DNA of 64,000 nt from Paenibacillus sp. (GTDB lineage Bacteria > Bacillota > Bacilli > Paenibacillales > YIM-B00363): positions 186,001 through 250,000 of the forward strand of contig NZ_JAPSKE010000006.1 in assembly GCF_031177825.1 (NCBI RefSeq), read 5' to 3'. The position numbers were made by a program, and so were the translations under genes. Numbering within the stretch: position 1 is the first letter of the stretch; the number at the start of each line of letters is the position of its first letter. Under the pieces are notes generated by a model. The model saw nothing but the letters and a program-made list of their open reading frames with translations. It did not search any database and was not told the DNA's origin. Positions 40,341 through 50,105 of the stretch are shown here, piece by piece.

Positions 40341-42995
40341 ATGAACAACGGATTGTCGATCGTCGAGATGAAGGTACGCGGCTGTGACGCTTCGGATCTG
40401 ACGTTCTCGTGGCGCCTGGCGTCTACCGCCAGAGGAAGAAGGCAGTCGGCTTGGACGATTCGGGTGGCGGAGACGGCGGAAGCGCTATCCTCGGCCGACG
40501 GAGAGGCGATATGGATCGAGAGCAGTTCGGAGGGCGGTTCGGGCTCGACGGCCCGGTACGACGGTCCGCCGCTTGCCGGCAATCGCCGGTATTGGTGGTC
40601 GGTAGACGTGCGCGACGAGCGCGGCGGCCGGACCGTCTCGGCCCCTTCCGCGTTCGACACGGCGCTCGCCCCGGCCGACTGGAAGGCGCAGTGGATTTGG
40701 AAGCCGGGGCCGGTTCGCCCCAACGATTTCGCTTACTTCCGGAAGACGTTCGCGATCGCTCCGGTTCGCCTGGAACGCGCCCGGCTGTTCGTCTCGGCGC
40801 ATCACTATTTCCAGTTGTTCGCGAACGGGACGCGCGTCGGCGGGTACGGGTCGCCGGCGCCGACGCTGCCGACGGACCGGAAGCTTTATTTGACCTACGA
40901 TATTGCCGGCTTGCTCCGCGACGGCGAGAACGCCATCGGCGTCATCGTCCACTACCTCGGGGGCAGCGGACAGAACTACGTGAACGGCGCGCCCGGGCTG
41001 ATCGTGCAAGGACAGTTCGACGGGGCGGACGGAACGACGCGCACGATCGTCACCGACGAGACGTGGGAAGTCGTTCGCGACATCCCGCATCGCGTCGGAA
41101 CGCCGTATCAACAAAACCGCCGCATCTCCGCCGTCGAGCAATACGACGCTAGAAGGTGGGACGGCCGCTGGCTCGAGCCGGACGATCGCGGCCGGTTCGT
41201 CGAGGCGGTCGTAATCGCGGATCGGAACGGAGAGACGTGGCCCCTGCGGCCTCAAGAGCTCCCGGAGGGCGCCGCGGAGGAACGAATCGTACCGGCGCCG
41301 GTCGGCGTCCAGATGCCCGGACGGCAGGTATTCGACGCGGGGAAGATCGTCTCCGGCTGGCCCTCTTTGCGGGTGAAAGGATTCGAAGGCGTAACGGTGC
41401 GGATGCGCTATTCCGAAGCGCTGGACGAGGAGGGCGGCGTGAAGCATAACGTATGCAACGAGACGTCCGAGACGTACTACGACGAGTACACGATGGCGGG
41501 CCGGCAGTCGGAGACTTGGGAGCCGGACCTCTCTTACAAGGCGTTCCGGTACGTCGAGGTGACCGGGTATCCGGAGCCGCTGAACGGCGATAACGTCCGG
41601 ATCGTCTCCGCGCATACGGACGTGGCGCACACCGGGTCGTTCGCCTCGTCCAACGCGCTGCTCGATGCGATCTACGCCGCGTGCATCCAGACGCAGAAGA
41701 ACAACGTGCTCGGTCAGCTCGTCGACTGCCCGCATCGCGAGCAGGCGCAGTATTTGGCCGACGCCGATCTGCAGGCGGAGACGCTGCTGTACTTTTTCGA
41801 CGGAATGACCGCGCTGGATAAGCTGCTCGCGGACTTCGAAGGCGCCCAGCGCGCCGACGGCACCTTCCCGTTCGTCTTCCCGTCCAACGTCGATCACCCC
41901 GACTTCGCGATCGACATCCCGGAGTGGGATCTCCATTTCGTGACGGTCTTATGGAAAATGTACCGCTTCTCCGGCGACTCCTCCTACGTATCCCGGCATT
42001 ATGCGGCGGCGAAGCGCCTCATGGACGGCGTCGCGGCCCGGATCGACGAGACGGGGCTCGTGCCCAAAGGGGCGGGCTGGCATATCAGCGACTGGCCGTA
42101 CCCTACGATCGATCAAGAAGGCGCGTATCTGACCGCGCAAAACTTGAAGTCGTACCGGAACTTCGAGCTGCTGGCGCGAATGGCGGAGCTGCTCGGTCTG
42201 CGCGAGGATGCGGCTTCGTTCGCCGCGCGACAGGCGTCGCTCGGCGCGGCGATCCGCGAGCGGTTATACGACGAGACGAGCGGGCTGTTCCTCGATTGCA
42301 GCGGATCGGAGCGGCGCCACCAAGGCGTCAATGTCCTCGCGCTGGAATACGGGCTCGTCCCGGAGGAGCGCCGTACGGCGGTCTTGGATTACATTGTCCG
42401 CGAAGGGCATCAATGCAAGACGCTGCTGTCCCTGAATTTGCTGCGGGCGCTGTTCGAAAACGGGAGGGAAGAAGACGCCTACCGACTGCTGAACCATACG
42501 CAGTACCCCGGATGGGGATACATGATCGCGCAAGGCTCGAAGACGATCTGGGAAGGCTTCGACGACATCGAGTCGCACTCCCATGCATGGAACGCGTACC
42601 CGGCGAGACTGTTCGTCGAATACATCGTCGGCATCCGGATCGGCGCGCCAGGCTTCGCGACGGCGGAGCTCCGGCCGTGGCTGCCGGAGGATATACGATT
42701 CGCGGAAGGCTCTGTGCTGACGCCGGCCGGGCGGGTACAGCTGCGCTGGGAGCGGATCGGCGAACGCGAGCTTTCGATCGAAGCGGACATTCCCGCGAAC
42801 GGTTCGGCCGCGCTGGTTCTCCCTTGGTCGGCGCTGCGCATCGACCGGATCGTCGAGTCCGGCCGGGAGCTGTATCGCGACGGCGCGTTCATTCGCGGTA
42901 CCGCGGGAATCGCGGGCCTCGCGGAGGCGCAGGACGGTTCCGTCGCGTTGACGCTTGGGTCGGGGAGCTATTCGTTTACGGTGTTCGAAGCGTAG
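40341..42995 (+). CDS. Alpha-L-rhamnosidase, glycoside hydrolase family 78
   Basis: The product is 884 aa from ATG 40341, 11 bases after AAGGAGG; it has no signal peptide, so it is intracellular. N-terminal Ig-like and rhamnosidase-N domains (about 1-330) precede the (alpha/alpha)6 catalytic barrel. The region DCPHREQAQYLADA at about residue 465 corresponds to the GH78 motif with the general-acid Glu (the RE pair), and the late IWEGFDDIESHSHAW at about 735 carries the putative base Glu. The enzyme inverts and releases L-rhamnose from imported oligosaccharides (pectin RG-I, glycosides). Its motif differs from the well-known DERLGW form, as in a second GH78 subgroup. Confidence 0.85.
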   Translation: MNNGLSIVEMKVRGCDASDLTFSWRLASTARGRRQSAWTIRVAETAEALSSADGEAIWIESSSEGGSGSTARYDGPPLAGNRRYWWSVDVRDERGGRTVSAPSAFDTALAPADWKAQWIWKPGPVRPNDFAYFRKTFAIAPVRLERARLFVSAHHYFQLFANGTRVGGYGSPAPTLPTDRKLYLTYDIAGLLRDGENAIGVIVHYLGGSGQNYVNGAPGLIVQGQFDGADGTTRTIVTDETWEVVRDIPHRVGTPYQQNRRISAVEQYDARRWDGRWLEPDDRGRFVEAVVIADRNGETWPLRPQELPEGAAEERIVPAPVGVQMPGRQVFDAGKIVSGWPSLRVKGFEGVTVRMRYSEALDEEGGVKHNVCNETSETYYDEYTMAGRQSETWEPDLSYKAFRYVEVTGYPEPLNGDNVRIVSAHTDVAHTGSFASSNALLDAIYAACIQTQKNNVLGQLVDCPHREQAQYLADADLQAETLLYFFDGMTALDKLLADFEGAQRADGTFPFVFPSNVDHPDFAIDIPEWDLHFVTVLWKMYRFSGDSSYVSRHYAAAKRLMDGVAARIDETGLVPKGAGWHISDWPYPTIDQEGAYLTAQNLKSYRNFELLARMAELLGLREDAASFAARQASLGAAIRERLYDETSGLFLDCSGSERRHQGVNVLALEYGLVPEERRTAVLDYIVREGHQCKTLLSLNLLRALFENGREEDAYRLLNHTQYPGWGYMIAQGSKTIWEGFDDIESHSHAWNAYPARLFVEYIVGIRIGAPGFATAELRPWLPEDIRFAEGSVLTPAGRVQLRWERIGERELSIEADIPANGSAALVLPWSALRIDRIVESGRELYRDGAFIRGTAGIAGLAEAQDGSVALTLGSGSYSFTVFEA

Positions 42996-43070
42996 CTTCG
43001 CGATCCGAAGCGCCGCCGCTTGGACAACGCGCCGCGCTTCCTACATAATGAATGGCGGAGGTGCATGAAT

Positions 43071-43679
43071 ATGGCAGAGACGAACCGTCCGGACGAGGAA
43101 GTGCGGGAAGCCCGGCCGACCGCATACGAGGTTCATCCGAACGTGCTGCAGCGTTGGTCCCCCCGCGCGTTCGACGAGCGGGAGGTGCCGGAGGAGCTTC
43201 TGTTCGGTTTGTTCGAAGCGGCGCGGTATGCGCCGTCGGCGAACAACGAGCAGCCTTGGCGTTACGTCCTCGCTCGAACGAAGCAGGACCGAGAAGCGTT
43301 CTACGAATTCATCAACGAAGGGAATCGGAGCTGGTGCGAGCGCGCGCCCGCGCTGGCGGTGCTGGCGGCGAAGAAGACGTCGTCGCGGAACGGCAATCCG
43401 ATGCGTACGTACGCGTTCGACGCGGGAGCGTCGTGGGCGACGTTAGCGCTCGAGGCGACGAACAAAGGGCTGGTCACGCATGCGATGGGCGGCTTCGACG
43501 CCGCTAAGGCGAAGGAGGCGCTTGGCTTCTCCGACGACTACGAGCCGATGATCGTCATCGCGATCGGCTACCGCGGCGATCCCGCCGTCTTGACCGAGGG
43601 ACAGCGCGAGCGGGAGAAGCCGTCGTCGCGTAAGGCGTTAAGCGAGGTCGTGCACGAAGGGAAGTTCCAAGGCGAGTAA
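43071..43679 (+). CDS. Nitroreductase family FMN oxidoreductase
   Basis: The 202-aa product starts at ATG 43071, eight bases after GGAGGT; the ATG at 43065 is too close to it and the frame start at 43020 lacks a site. The fold is visible from RWSPRAFDEREVPEELL and EAARYAPSANNEQPWRYVLAR (the FMN-contact arginine/serine segment) to EALGFSDDYEPMIVIAIGY. It likely reduces quinones, nitro compounds or other electrophiles with NAD(P)H; the natural substrate is unknown. It has its own terminator, separate from the sugar genes. Confidence 0.9.
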   Translation: MAETNRPDEEVREARPTAYEVHPNVLQRWSPRAFDEREVPEELLFGLFEAARYAPSANNEQPWRYVLARTKQDREAFYEFINEGNRSWCERAPALAVLAAKKTSSRNGNPMRTYAFDAGASWATLALEATNKGLVTHAMGGFDAAKAKEALGFSDDYEPMIVIAIGYRGDPAVLTEGQREREKPSSRKALSEVVHEGKFQGE

Positions 43680-43684
43680 AAGCG

Positions 43685-43713
43685 AAGGCGTCCTGAACAA
43701 GGGCGCCTTTCTT
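43685..43713 (+). terminator. Terminator after the nitroreductase gene
   Basis: AAGGCGTCC pairs with GGGCGCCTT (one G-T pair), loop of seven, then TCTTC. It starts five bases after the stop codon. Confidence 0.7.
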
Positions 43714-43882
43714 CATGGGGAAGCCGACGCTGAACGGGAAATCCTCCCCCTCATCGGCAGGATCGGAGCGGTATTCGCTTGCCGAACGGGAAAACCTCCG
43801 TCTTATTCATGCGAAATGGACGATAACCGTTCGTTTTGGCGGAATTCTCGAAGCGCAGTCGTCCCACATTGCGGTTATCGCC

Positions 43883-44227
43883 CTACGTCCACCGAGCCGC
43901 CCATAACTTCATCTCGTGGCAGATTTTATGCAAGTCGTGGCCTTTGGGCGTTAGCTTATACTCGACGGTCACCGGAACGGTCGGAAACACGTGCCGCTCC
44001 AGCACGCCGTGGTCCTCGAGGTGGCGAAGCGTGCTCGTCAGCGCCCGAGGGCTGACGGCGGGGATGAGCCGCTGCAGCTCGCCGAATCGGCGCGTTCCGC
44101 AGAACAACTCGCGAATGACGAGGAAGGCCCATTTTCCGCCCAACACGTCCAAGGTTTTCTCGATATTGCAGTCGATCACGTCGGGCGTCTTCGGGATATA
44201 GCTGCTTGCTTTCTTCATGACGGTCAT
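43883..44227 (-). CDS. HxlR-family winged-helix transcriptional regulator
   Basis: The 114-aa product starts at ATG 44227, eight bases after GGAGG. It matches the HxlR pattern: the CNIEKTLDVLGGKWAFLVIRELFCGTRRF helix pair (landmarks: Cys near residue 20, GGKW), then SPRALTSTLRHLEDHGVLER and the wing VEYKLTPKGHDL. The Cys near residue 20 can serve as a redox/electrophile sensor in the HypR/YodB branch. It diverges from an aldo/keto reductase gene, with an inverted repeat between them, and lies next to a nitroreductase, so it may control detoxification of reactive carbonyls or quinones. Confidence 0.9.
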   Translation of the reverse strand: MTVMKKASSYIPKTPDVIDCNIEKTLDVLGGKWAFLVIRELFCGTRRFGELQRLIPAVSPRALTSTLRHLEDHGVLERHVFPTVPVTVEYKLTPKGHDLHKICHEMKLWAARWT

Positions 44228-44248
44228 GCGTACGTCCTCCTAATCCTA

Positions 44249-44265
44249 ACTATAAAATGTATAGT
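44249..44265. promoter_or_regulatory. Likely HxlR operator
   Basis: The perfect inverted repeat ACTATA-AAATG-TATAGT lies 22 bases upstream of the HxlR start, in the divergent region shared with the aldo/keto reductase gene. Size and AT-rich composition fit operators of HxlR/MarR-type proteins and suggest autoregulation. Confidence 0.65.
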
Positions 44266-44395
44266 AGATACACTCCATATAATTAAGTGAAAAGGTTTTC
44301 CCTTCTTCACATCTTATAGGAACTGTCCTAAGATTTAAAGAGTAAGAACCTAAATCTGCTTCGGCGGCATCGTCGGAAAGAAGGAGGATGTACAC

Positions 44396-45334
44396 ATGAA
44401 TTACAGAAAGCTAGGCGGCACCGGCCTGAAGGTGAGCGAGATCAGCTTGGGGAGCTGGCTTACATATGGAGGCTATGTCGAGCGGGAGAACGCGGTCAAC
44501 GCGATCAAGACGGCGTACGAGCTCGGCATTAATTTCTTCGACACGGCGAACGTATACGAGCGAGGCGCCGCGGAAGAGGTCGTCGGGGAGACGCTGAGAG
44601 CGTATCCTCGCGAGTCGTACGTGCTGGCGACGAAGGTGTTTTGGCCAATGGGCGACGGACCGAACGACCGCGGCTTGTCCCGCAAGCACGTGATGGAACA
44701 GGCGCATGCGAGCTTGAAGCGACTGGGCCTCGACTACGTCGACATCTACTACTGCCACCGTCACGATCCGGAGACGCCGCTGTACGAGACGCTGCGCGCG
44801 ATCGACGATCTGGTGCGCCAAGGGAAGGTGCTGTACGTCGGCGTCAGCGAATGGCAGGCGTCGCAGATCGCGGAAGCGCTCGGCACGGCAGACAAGTATT
44901 TGCTCGACCGGATCGTCGTCAACCAGCCGGTGTACAACATGTTTAATCGCTATATCGAAAAGGAGATCATCCCCCTCAGCGAACGCTCCGGCATCGGCCA
45001 GGTCGTCTTCTCGCCGCTGGCGCAAGGGCTGCTGACGGGCAAGTACACGTCGGCGACCGACGTGCCGGCCGACAGCCGCGCCGCGAAGCTCGAGTGGATG
45101 CGGAGCGGCATCACCGAGGAGAAGCTGGAGAAGGTGCGGCAGCTCGAAGGCATCGCGAAGGAGCGCGACATCTCCGTCGGCAACTTGGCGCTCGCTTGGA
45201 TTTTGCGACAGCCGAACGTCGCCAGCGCGCTCGTCGGCGCCAGTCGTCCGGAGCAGGTCGTCGAGAACGCGAAGGCGTCGGGCGTGAAGCTCGAAGCCGA
45301 CGTGTTGGAGCGGATCGAAGCGATCTTGGCATAG
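44396..45334 (+). CDS. Aldo/keto reductase (YghZ/Kv-beta-like branch)
   Basis: The 312-aa NADPH-dependent reductase starts behind AAGGAGG. The catalytic tetrad can be read as Asp and Tyr in [11 protein letters not shown] (about residues 52 and 57), Lys in VLATKVF (about 83) and His in [11 protein letters not shown] (about 120). The cofactor end is [18 protein letters not shown]. It likely reduces small aldehydes such as methylglyoxal, or sugars; the HxlR regulator opposite supports a stress role. The following TTG-started TolB-like gene may be cotranscribed. Confidence 0.9.
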   Translation: MNYRKLGGTGLKVSEISLGSWLTYGGYVERENAVNAIKTAYELGINFFDTANVYERGAAEEVVGETLRAYPRESYVLATKVFWPMGDGPNDRGLSRKHVMEQAHASLKRLGLDYVDIYYCHRHDPETPLYETLRAIDDLVRQGKVLYVGVSEWQASQIAEALGTADKYLLDRIVVNQPVYNMFNRYIEKEIIPLSERSGIGQVVFSPLAQGLLTGKYTSATDVPADSRAAKLEWMRSGITEEKLEKVRQLEGIAKERDISVGNLALAWILRQPNVASALVGASRPEQVVENAKASGVKLEADVLERIEAILA

Positions 45335-45371
45335 CAGTCGAGGCAAGTTCGACGCGAGGGAGGACGAACCA

Positions 45372-46223
45372 TTGCGCAGCACGACGAGCAGCCTTGAAAT
45401 CATGGACGTAGACACCGGCGAGCGGACGACGCTGGCGGCGTTCGACCGAGTGATCGAAGCGCCGAATTGGACGCGGGACGGGAAGCTCGTCTATAACAGC
45501 GCAGGCGGCCTCTTCTCCTTCGATCTCGAGACGCGCCTCAGCGCCCGGATCGATACTGGGTTCGCTTCAGCCTGCAACAACGACCATGTCCTGTCCCCCG
45601 ATCACCGTTCCATCGCGATCAGCCATCATACGGCCGAGGACGGCCGATCCCGGATTTACGTCCTCCCGCTGGCAGGGGGATATCCTACGCTCGTTACGCC
45701 GCTGGGGCCGTCCTACCTTCACGGATGGTCGCCGGACGGCCGAACGCTGGCGTATTGCGCCGAACGCAACGGGCAATACGACATCTATACGATCCCGGCG
45801 GTCGGCGGCGTGGAGACGCAGCTGACGGATCTGCCCGGGCTGGACGACGGACCGGAATATTCGCCGGACGGGAAGCACATCTGGTTCAACTCGACGCGTT
45901 CCGGCCTCATGCAGGTGTGGCGCATGAACGCGGACGGCAGCGAACCGACGAGGATGACGTACGAGGACAGCAATAATTGGTTCCCGCACGCGTCTCCGGA
46001 CGGGGAGCGCGTCGTCTACCTCGCCTATCGAACGGGCGACGTCGCGCCCGGCGATCATCCGCCGGACAAGGACGTCGAGCTGCGGATCATGCCGAGCGCC
46101 GGCGGTCCGTCCCGGACGCTGGCGAAGCTGTTCGGCGGACAGGGGACGATTAACGTAAACTCCTGGTCCCCCGACAGCAAGCGGATCGCCTTCGTCAGTT
46201 ACGGAATGCCGTCGAATTCATAA
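45372..46223 (+). CDS. TolB-like beta-propeller protein
   Basis: The 283-aa product starts at TTG 45372 behind GGGAGG. It consists of five or six WD40/PD40-type repeats with the signatures [49 protein letters not shown] and [10 protein letters not shown]. There is no signal peptide, so it is cytoplasmic, unlike true TolB. Members are annotated as biopolymer-transport TolB-like proteins without known function. It follows the aldo/keto reductase by 37 bases, so cotranscription is likely, and a large terminator closes the unit. Confidence 0.8.
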   Translation: MRSTTSSLEIMDVDTGERTTLAAFDRVIEAPNWTRDGKLVYNSAGGLFSFDLETRLSARIDTGFASACNNDHVLSPDHRSIAISHHTAEDGRSRIYVLPLAGGYPTLVTPLGPSYLHGWSPDGRTLAYCAERNGQYDIYTIPAVGGVETQLTDLPGLDDGPEYSPDGKHIWFNSTRSGLMQVWRMNADGSEPTRMTYEDSNNWFPHASPDGERVVYLAYRTGDVAPGDHPPDKDVELRIMPSAGGPSRTLAKLFGGQGTINVNSWSPDSKRIAFVSYGMPSNS

Positions 46224-46290
46224 AACCTCCCGCTGCTCCTCCGCTCGGGGCCGACGATCGGCCTGCGGAGAGGAGCGGGAGGTTTTTTTC
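46223..46290. terminator. Large terminator between convergent genes
   Basis: AAAACCTCCCGCTGCTCC and GGAGCGGGAGG plus seven T form a long imperfect stem with an inner GGCCGA/TCGGCC arm. The opposite strand also ends in TTTT, so it could serve the AraC gene coming from the other side. Confidence 0.8.
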
Positions 46291-46342
46291 TACGACAGCC
46301 CCATTGGCGCAAAATCGGGGAGAAGCTCCTCACCCTAAGTTC

Positions 46343-47221
46343 CTACCCCTTCATCTTCCTCCGATATGCGGTCGGGGACATGCCGATCTCCTTCCGAAAC
46401 ACCCTCGAGAAGTACAACGAGTCCCCGTACCCCAGCTTCGCTCCGATCTCCTTAGCGCTCCAGGCGGACAAATCGAGATAGGTGCACGCTTGCTGCATCT
46501 TCAGCTTGGTGAAGTAATGCAGCGGCGAGGCGCCGGTCACGCGCTTGAACACGGCCGAATAATGGGAGCGCGATAAATTCGCTTGCTCCGAGAGCTGACG
46601 TAAACTCAGGTTAGCGCCTAAGTTCAGCGTCATGTAGCGGATGGAGCGCTCGACCGTCTCCTTCGACACGTTGTCTCCGCCCGGCGCATGCTGCATGGCG
46701 AGAAAGCTTAACATCTGCTGCAGCTGTTGATTCGCGAACAGGCAATGCGCGAGCGAATACCCTTGCCGAGACAGAAGCTCGAAGCAAGGTTGGAACCATT
46801 CGATCAGAAGCACCGCATCCTCTCCGGATACCTGCAGCGTATGGCCCGCGAGCGGAAGCAGGTCGACGAAATCCCGAGCGGACTCCCCCTGGAAATGAAT
46901 CCAGTAAATGCTCCAAGGATGTTCCTCGGAAGCCCCATATCGATGCCTTATGCCGGGAGGCAGCACGACGACGTCGTACTTTCGCACCGCCTTCCGTTTC
47001 TCCTCCCCGACTTGGATCCACCCGGCGCCGCCGACGCAGAGCATAAGAATGTACGTATCGCAGCCTTCGAATCGTTCGCGGTAGTGATATTTTGCATGCG
47101 GGAAGTAACCGATGTCCGTCGTCGTCAGCGGTTTGAGGAGCGGATGCTGCGACAGCTCTCGGATGCGCGACTCAGGCAAGACAAGAATTTTCTCCGATTC
47201 GAAGCCCTCTCTTTTCCGCAA
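46343..47221 (-). CDS. AraC-family transcriptional regulator with cupin sensor domain
   Basis: The 292-aa product starts at TTG 47221, nine bases after AGGAGGG. The N-terminal half is a cupin-type sugar-sensing domain (YILMLCVGGAGWIQVGEE, DVVVLPPGIRHRY); the C-terminal half has two HTH motifs (LRQLSEQANLSRSHYSAVF at about 215 and IGAKLGYGDSLYFSRVFR at about 262). It resembles one-component sugar regulators (AraC/RhaS type). It diverges from the SDR/mutarotase pair, its probable targets, across about 145 bases. Confidence 0.9.
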   Translation of the reverse strand: MRKREGFESEKILVLPESRIRELSQHPLLKPLTTTDIGYFPHAKYHYRERFEGCDTYILMLCVGGAGWIQVGEEKRKAVRKYDVVVLPPGIRHRYGASEEHPWSIYWIHFQGESARDFVDLLPLAGHTLQVSGEDAVLLIEWFQPCFELLSRQGYSLAHCLFANQQLQQMLSFLAMQHAPGGDNVSKETVERSIRYMTLNLGANLSLRQLSEQANLSRSHYSAVFKRVTGASPLHYFTKLKMQQACTYLDLSAWSAKEIGAKLGYGDSLYFSRVFRKEIGMSPTAYRRKMKG

Positions 47222-47368
47222 CGCGGGTTTCCCTCCTACTTCCGAGCCGATGACCCGATCATCGGATCATTGTCCATATGCTTCGGATGATTGTGAATTT
47301 TAAAACACGCGCCCTAGGAAGTAAAGTGGAAGCATACGCGCGATTTGTAAAGTAAAGGAGAGGTCCGT

Positions 47369-48151
47369 ATGCGTTTAAGCGGGAAGGTAGCGATCGTCAC
47401 GGGAGCCGGAAGAGGCATCGGGAAGGGTATTGCGGTCGAATTCGCGAAGGAGGGCGCGACGGTCGTCGTAGGTACGCTGGTCGAGGAGGAAGGGAGGCAG
47501 GTCGTCCAAGAAATCGCGGAGACGGGGGGGCGGGCCCGATTCATACCGGTCGACGTCGCCTCCGAGGACAGCGTGCGGGAGCTCGTACGACAGGCGACGG
47601 AGGCCTATGGGAGGATCGACGCGCTGGTGAACAATGCCGGCATTACGTTGTTTAAGCCGCTGTTGGAATCGACGCTCGACGATTGGGACGCGGTCATGAA
47701 CATCGACCTGCGCGGCGTATTTCTATGCAGTAAATACGTCGCGGCGGAGATGGTGAAGCGAGGCGCGGGGTCGATCATTAACATCTCGTCGAATCATGCG
47801 AAGGCGACGCTGCCGAACACGGAGCTGTACGCGGCGGCGAAGGCGGGAGTGAACGGGCTGACGCGCAGCATGGCGCTCAGCCTCGGGAAGTCCGGCATTC
47901 GGGTGAACGCGATTTGCCCGGGCTTTACGGATACGCCGCATTACCGCGCTTGGCTCGAAAGCAGCGGCAACGCCCGCGAGATCGAACGGGAAGTCGCTTG
48001 GCTGCACGCAGGCAGCCGCATCGCCTCGCCTTCGGACATCGGCAGGCTTGCGTTGTATTTGGCTTCGGACGAGGCGGAGATGATTACGGGCGAGGAAATC
48101 GTCATCGACGGCGGATTGTCGGCGCGGCTGTATCATTCCAGGCTTTGTTAA
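47369..48151 (+). CDS. SDR-family NAD(P)-dependent oxidoreductase
   Basis: The 260-aa protein has the classical SDR motifs: cofactor glycine motif VTGAGRGIGKGIA (about residue 12), NNAGIT (about 90), catalytic Ser in NISSNH (about 142) and YAAAK (about 155-159), with the C-terminal VIDGGLSARL. It starts behind AAAGGAGAGG. With the next gene (mutarotase-like) and a divergent AraC regulator it probably oxidises a sugar or sugar alcohol in a small catabolic operon. Confidence 0.9.
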   Translation: MRLSGKVAIVTGAGRGIGKGIAVEFAKEGATVVVGTLVEEEGRQVVQEIAETGGRARFIPVDVASEDSVRELVRQATEAYGRIDALVNNAGITLFKPLLESTLDDWDAVMNIDLRGVFLCSKYVAAEMVKRGAGSIINISSNHAKATLPNTELYAAAKAGVNGLTRSMALSLGKSGIRVNAICPGFTDTPHYRAWLESSGNAREIEREVAWLHAGSRIASPSDIGRLALYLASDEAEMITGEEIVIDGGLSARLYHSRLC

Positions 48152-48167
48152 GAGGGAGGCGAGCGGC

Positions 48168-49130
48168 ATGGAGAGGGTACGGGACGGCGTGACGGTAAAG
48201 CCTACGGTTCATGGGGGATGGAAGGCGATCGAGCTGGCGTCGAGGGCGATCCGGGCCGTCGTCGTCCCGGAGCTGGGCGCGAAGATCGTCTCGCTGCGGT
48301 ATCGGCCGTCGGGGAAGGAGTGGCTGATCGACCCGGGCGAAAGGGCGCTGCGGAAGCCGGACTACGGCTCCGCCTTCGCGGAGGCGGATATGAGCGGATG
48401 GGACGAATGCTTTCCGACGATCGATGCGTGCGCGTATCCGGCGGAAGGGGCGTTCGCCGGCCGTCCGCTGCCCGACCACGGCGAGCTGTGGTCGCTTCCC
48501 TGGAGCGCCGACGTCCAAGACGGCTCGCTCGTCTGCGCGGCGGCGGGCCGCGCGCTGCCGTACGCGTTCGCGCGAAGGATGTTTTTCGCGGCGGACGATA
48601 CGCTGCGGTTGGAGTACGCCGTCGAGAATCGAGGCGCGGAACCGCTGGCGGCGTTATGGGCGGCGCATCCCCAATTCCGAGCGACGGAGCAGACGCGAAT
48701 TCGCCTGCCGCGTACCGTCGATCGGGTGCTCTGCGTCTACGGCGGGCGGACGATGGAAGCGGGCACGCGGCTCGCGTGGCCGGAGGGGCTCGATCGCATC
48801 GGTTCGGCCGCACGGCGGGATTCGCGCAAGTTGTATGTAGACGGACCGGCGGGCCTTGGTTGGGCGGGACTGTACGAAGCGGACAGCGGAGATTATCTAA
48901 CGATGGAATGGCGGCCGGAGGAGCTTCCGTACCTTGGCGTCTGGATCGACGAAGGCGACTTCAACGATCGGGCCGTGTGCGCCTTGGAGCCTAGCAACGG
49001 ATTTTACGACGACTTGTCCGAGGCGGCGGCGCGGGGCATGACACTCTCGATCCCGCCGGGCGGAACCGCGGCATGGCGATTGAACGTGCGCCTCGGCCGC
49101 GGCTCTCCCGAAGAGATGGGGGACGGCTGA
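48168..49130 (+). CDS. Aldose-epimerase-like (galactose mutarotase fold) protein
   Basis: The 320-aa product begins 16 bases after the SDR stop behind GGGAGGCG. PELGAKIVSLRYRPSGKEWLIDPG near residue 35, MSGWDECFPTIDA near 75 and PLPDHGELWSLPW near 105 are the landmarks of the mutarotase-like supersandwich. ALEPSNGFYDDLSEA is near the C-terminus. A His in PDHGELW could act in ring opening. It is probably a mutarotase or a lyase/epimerase relative for the SDR substrate; exact activity is unknown. Confidence 0.75.
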   Translation: MERVRDGVTVKPTVHGGWKAIELASRAIRAVVVPELGAKIVSLRYRPSGKEWLIDPGERALRKPDYGSAFAEADMSGWDECFPTIDACAYPAEGAFAGRPLPDHGELWSLPWSADVQDGSLVCAAAGRALPYAFARRMFFAADDTLRLEYAVENRGAEPLAALWAAHPQFRATEQTRIRLPRTVDRVLCVYGGRTMEAGTRLAWPEGLDRIGSAARRDSRKLYVDGPAGLGWAGLYEADSGDYLTMEWRPEELPYLGVWIDEGDFNDRAVCALEPSNGFYDDLSEAAARGMTLSIPPGGTAAWRLNVRLGRGSPEEMGDG

Positions 49131-49190
49131 GCGGGAAGCGCTCCCGTCTATGCTTCGATCCGGTGCGCAATCGGCCGGCGTCGCGAGGTC

Positions 49191-50084
49191 TTAACTCTTA
49201 ATGGCGCCCATCATGATGCCCTTGACGAAGTAACGCTGGATGAAAGGATACACCATCACGATCGGGATCGTCGCGACCATCGTCACCGCCATTCGAATGC
49301 TCTCGCCGGAGACGGGGATCCGCTTCGAGCTGTTCGCGAGCTGCTCCGCCTCCGACACCATGGCGCCGGTCTGGAACTGGTTTAAAATTTTGACGAGCAC
49401 CGCCTGCAGCGTCTTCAACTCCGGCTTATACGTGTAGATATATGAATCGTACCACGCGTTCCAATGCCCGATACCGACGAACAGCGCGATGGTGGCGAGG
49501 ACGGGCACGCAGAGCGGCAGGACGATGCGCGCGAAGACGGCCAGGTCGTTCGCGCCGTCCATCTTGGCGGATTCCTCGAGCTCGCCCGGCAGCTGCTCCA
49601 TATACGTCCGGACCAGAATCATCAGGAAGACGCCGATCAAGCCCGGGAAGATGAACACGCCGAACGTATCGATCAGACCCAGCGATTGAATGACCATATA
49701 CGTCGGGATGAGTCCTCCGCCGAAATACATCGTGAAGATGAAGAACAACGTCAGCGGCCGCCAGAGGATCAGCTTCCGCTTGCTGAGCGAGTACGCCATC
49801 ATGCTGATGGCGAGCACGGACAGCGGGGTGCCGACGATCGTGCGCAGCACGGTGACGCGGACGGAGAGAAGCAGCTCGTCGTTGCGGAAGATCGAGCGGT
49901 AGCTCTCGAACGAAAACTCGCGTGGCCATAAGTATAAGCCGCCCCGCACGGAGTCGGTGGCATCGTTCAGCGAGACGACGAGAATGTTCCAGAACGGGTA
50001 GAACGTAACGACGAAGACGGCGGACAGGAACGCGTACAGCAAGACGTTAAACGCATGGTCGGAGAGCGAAGCGTTGCGAAGCAT
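49191..50084 (-). CDS. Sugar ABC transporter permease, LplC/YtcP type
   Basis: The 297-aa permease has six transmembrane helices, an EAA-type loop ESAKMDGANDLAVFARIVLP and the ending FVKGIMMGAIKS. It is the second gene of a minus-strand pair; its start lies 21 bases after the stop of the LplB-type gene, behind AAGGAGG. Its binding protein is most likely the lipoprotein at 54542, encoded on the other strand beyond the two-component genes. Confidence 0.9.
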   Translation of the reverse strand: MLRNASLSDHAFNVLLYAFLSAVFVVTFYPFWNILVVSLNDATDSVRGGLYLWPREFSFESYRSIFRNDELLLSVRVTVLRTIVGTPLSVLAISMMAYSLSKRKLILWRPLTLFFIFTMYFGGGLIPTYMVIQSLGLIDTFGVFIFPGLIGVFLMILVRTYMEQLPGELEESAKMDGANDLAVFARIVLPLCVPVLATIALFVGIGHWNAWYDSYIYTYKPELKTLQAVLVKILNQFQTGAMVSEAEQLANSSKRIPVSGESIRMAVTMVATIPIVMVYPFIQRYFVKGIMMGAIKS

Positions 50085-50105
50085 AAGCGGGAAGCCTCCT
50101 TCTTG

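Noticed and set aside
49122-49190. Hairpin between the convergent mutarotase-like and permease genes as terminator
   Set aside because: Short GC pairing overlaps the stop codon and there is no T-run on either strand, so I did not list it.
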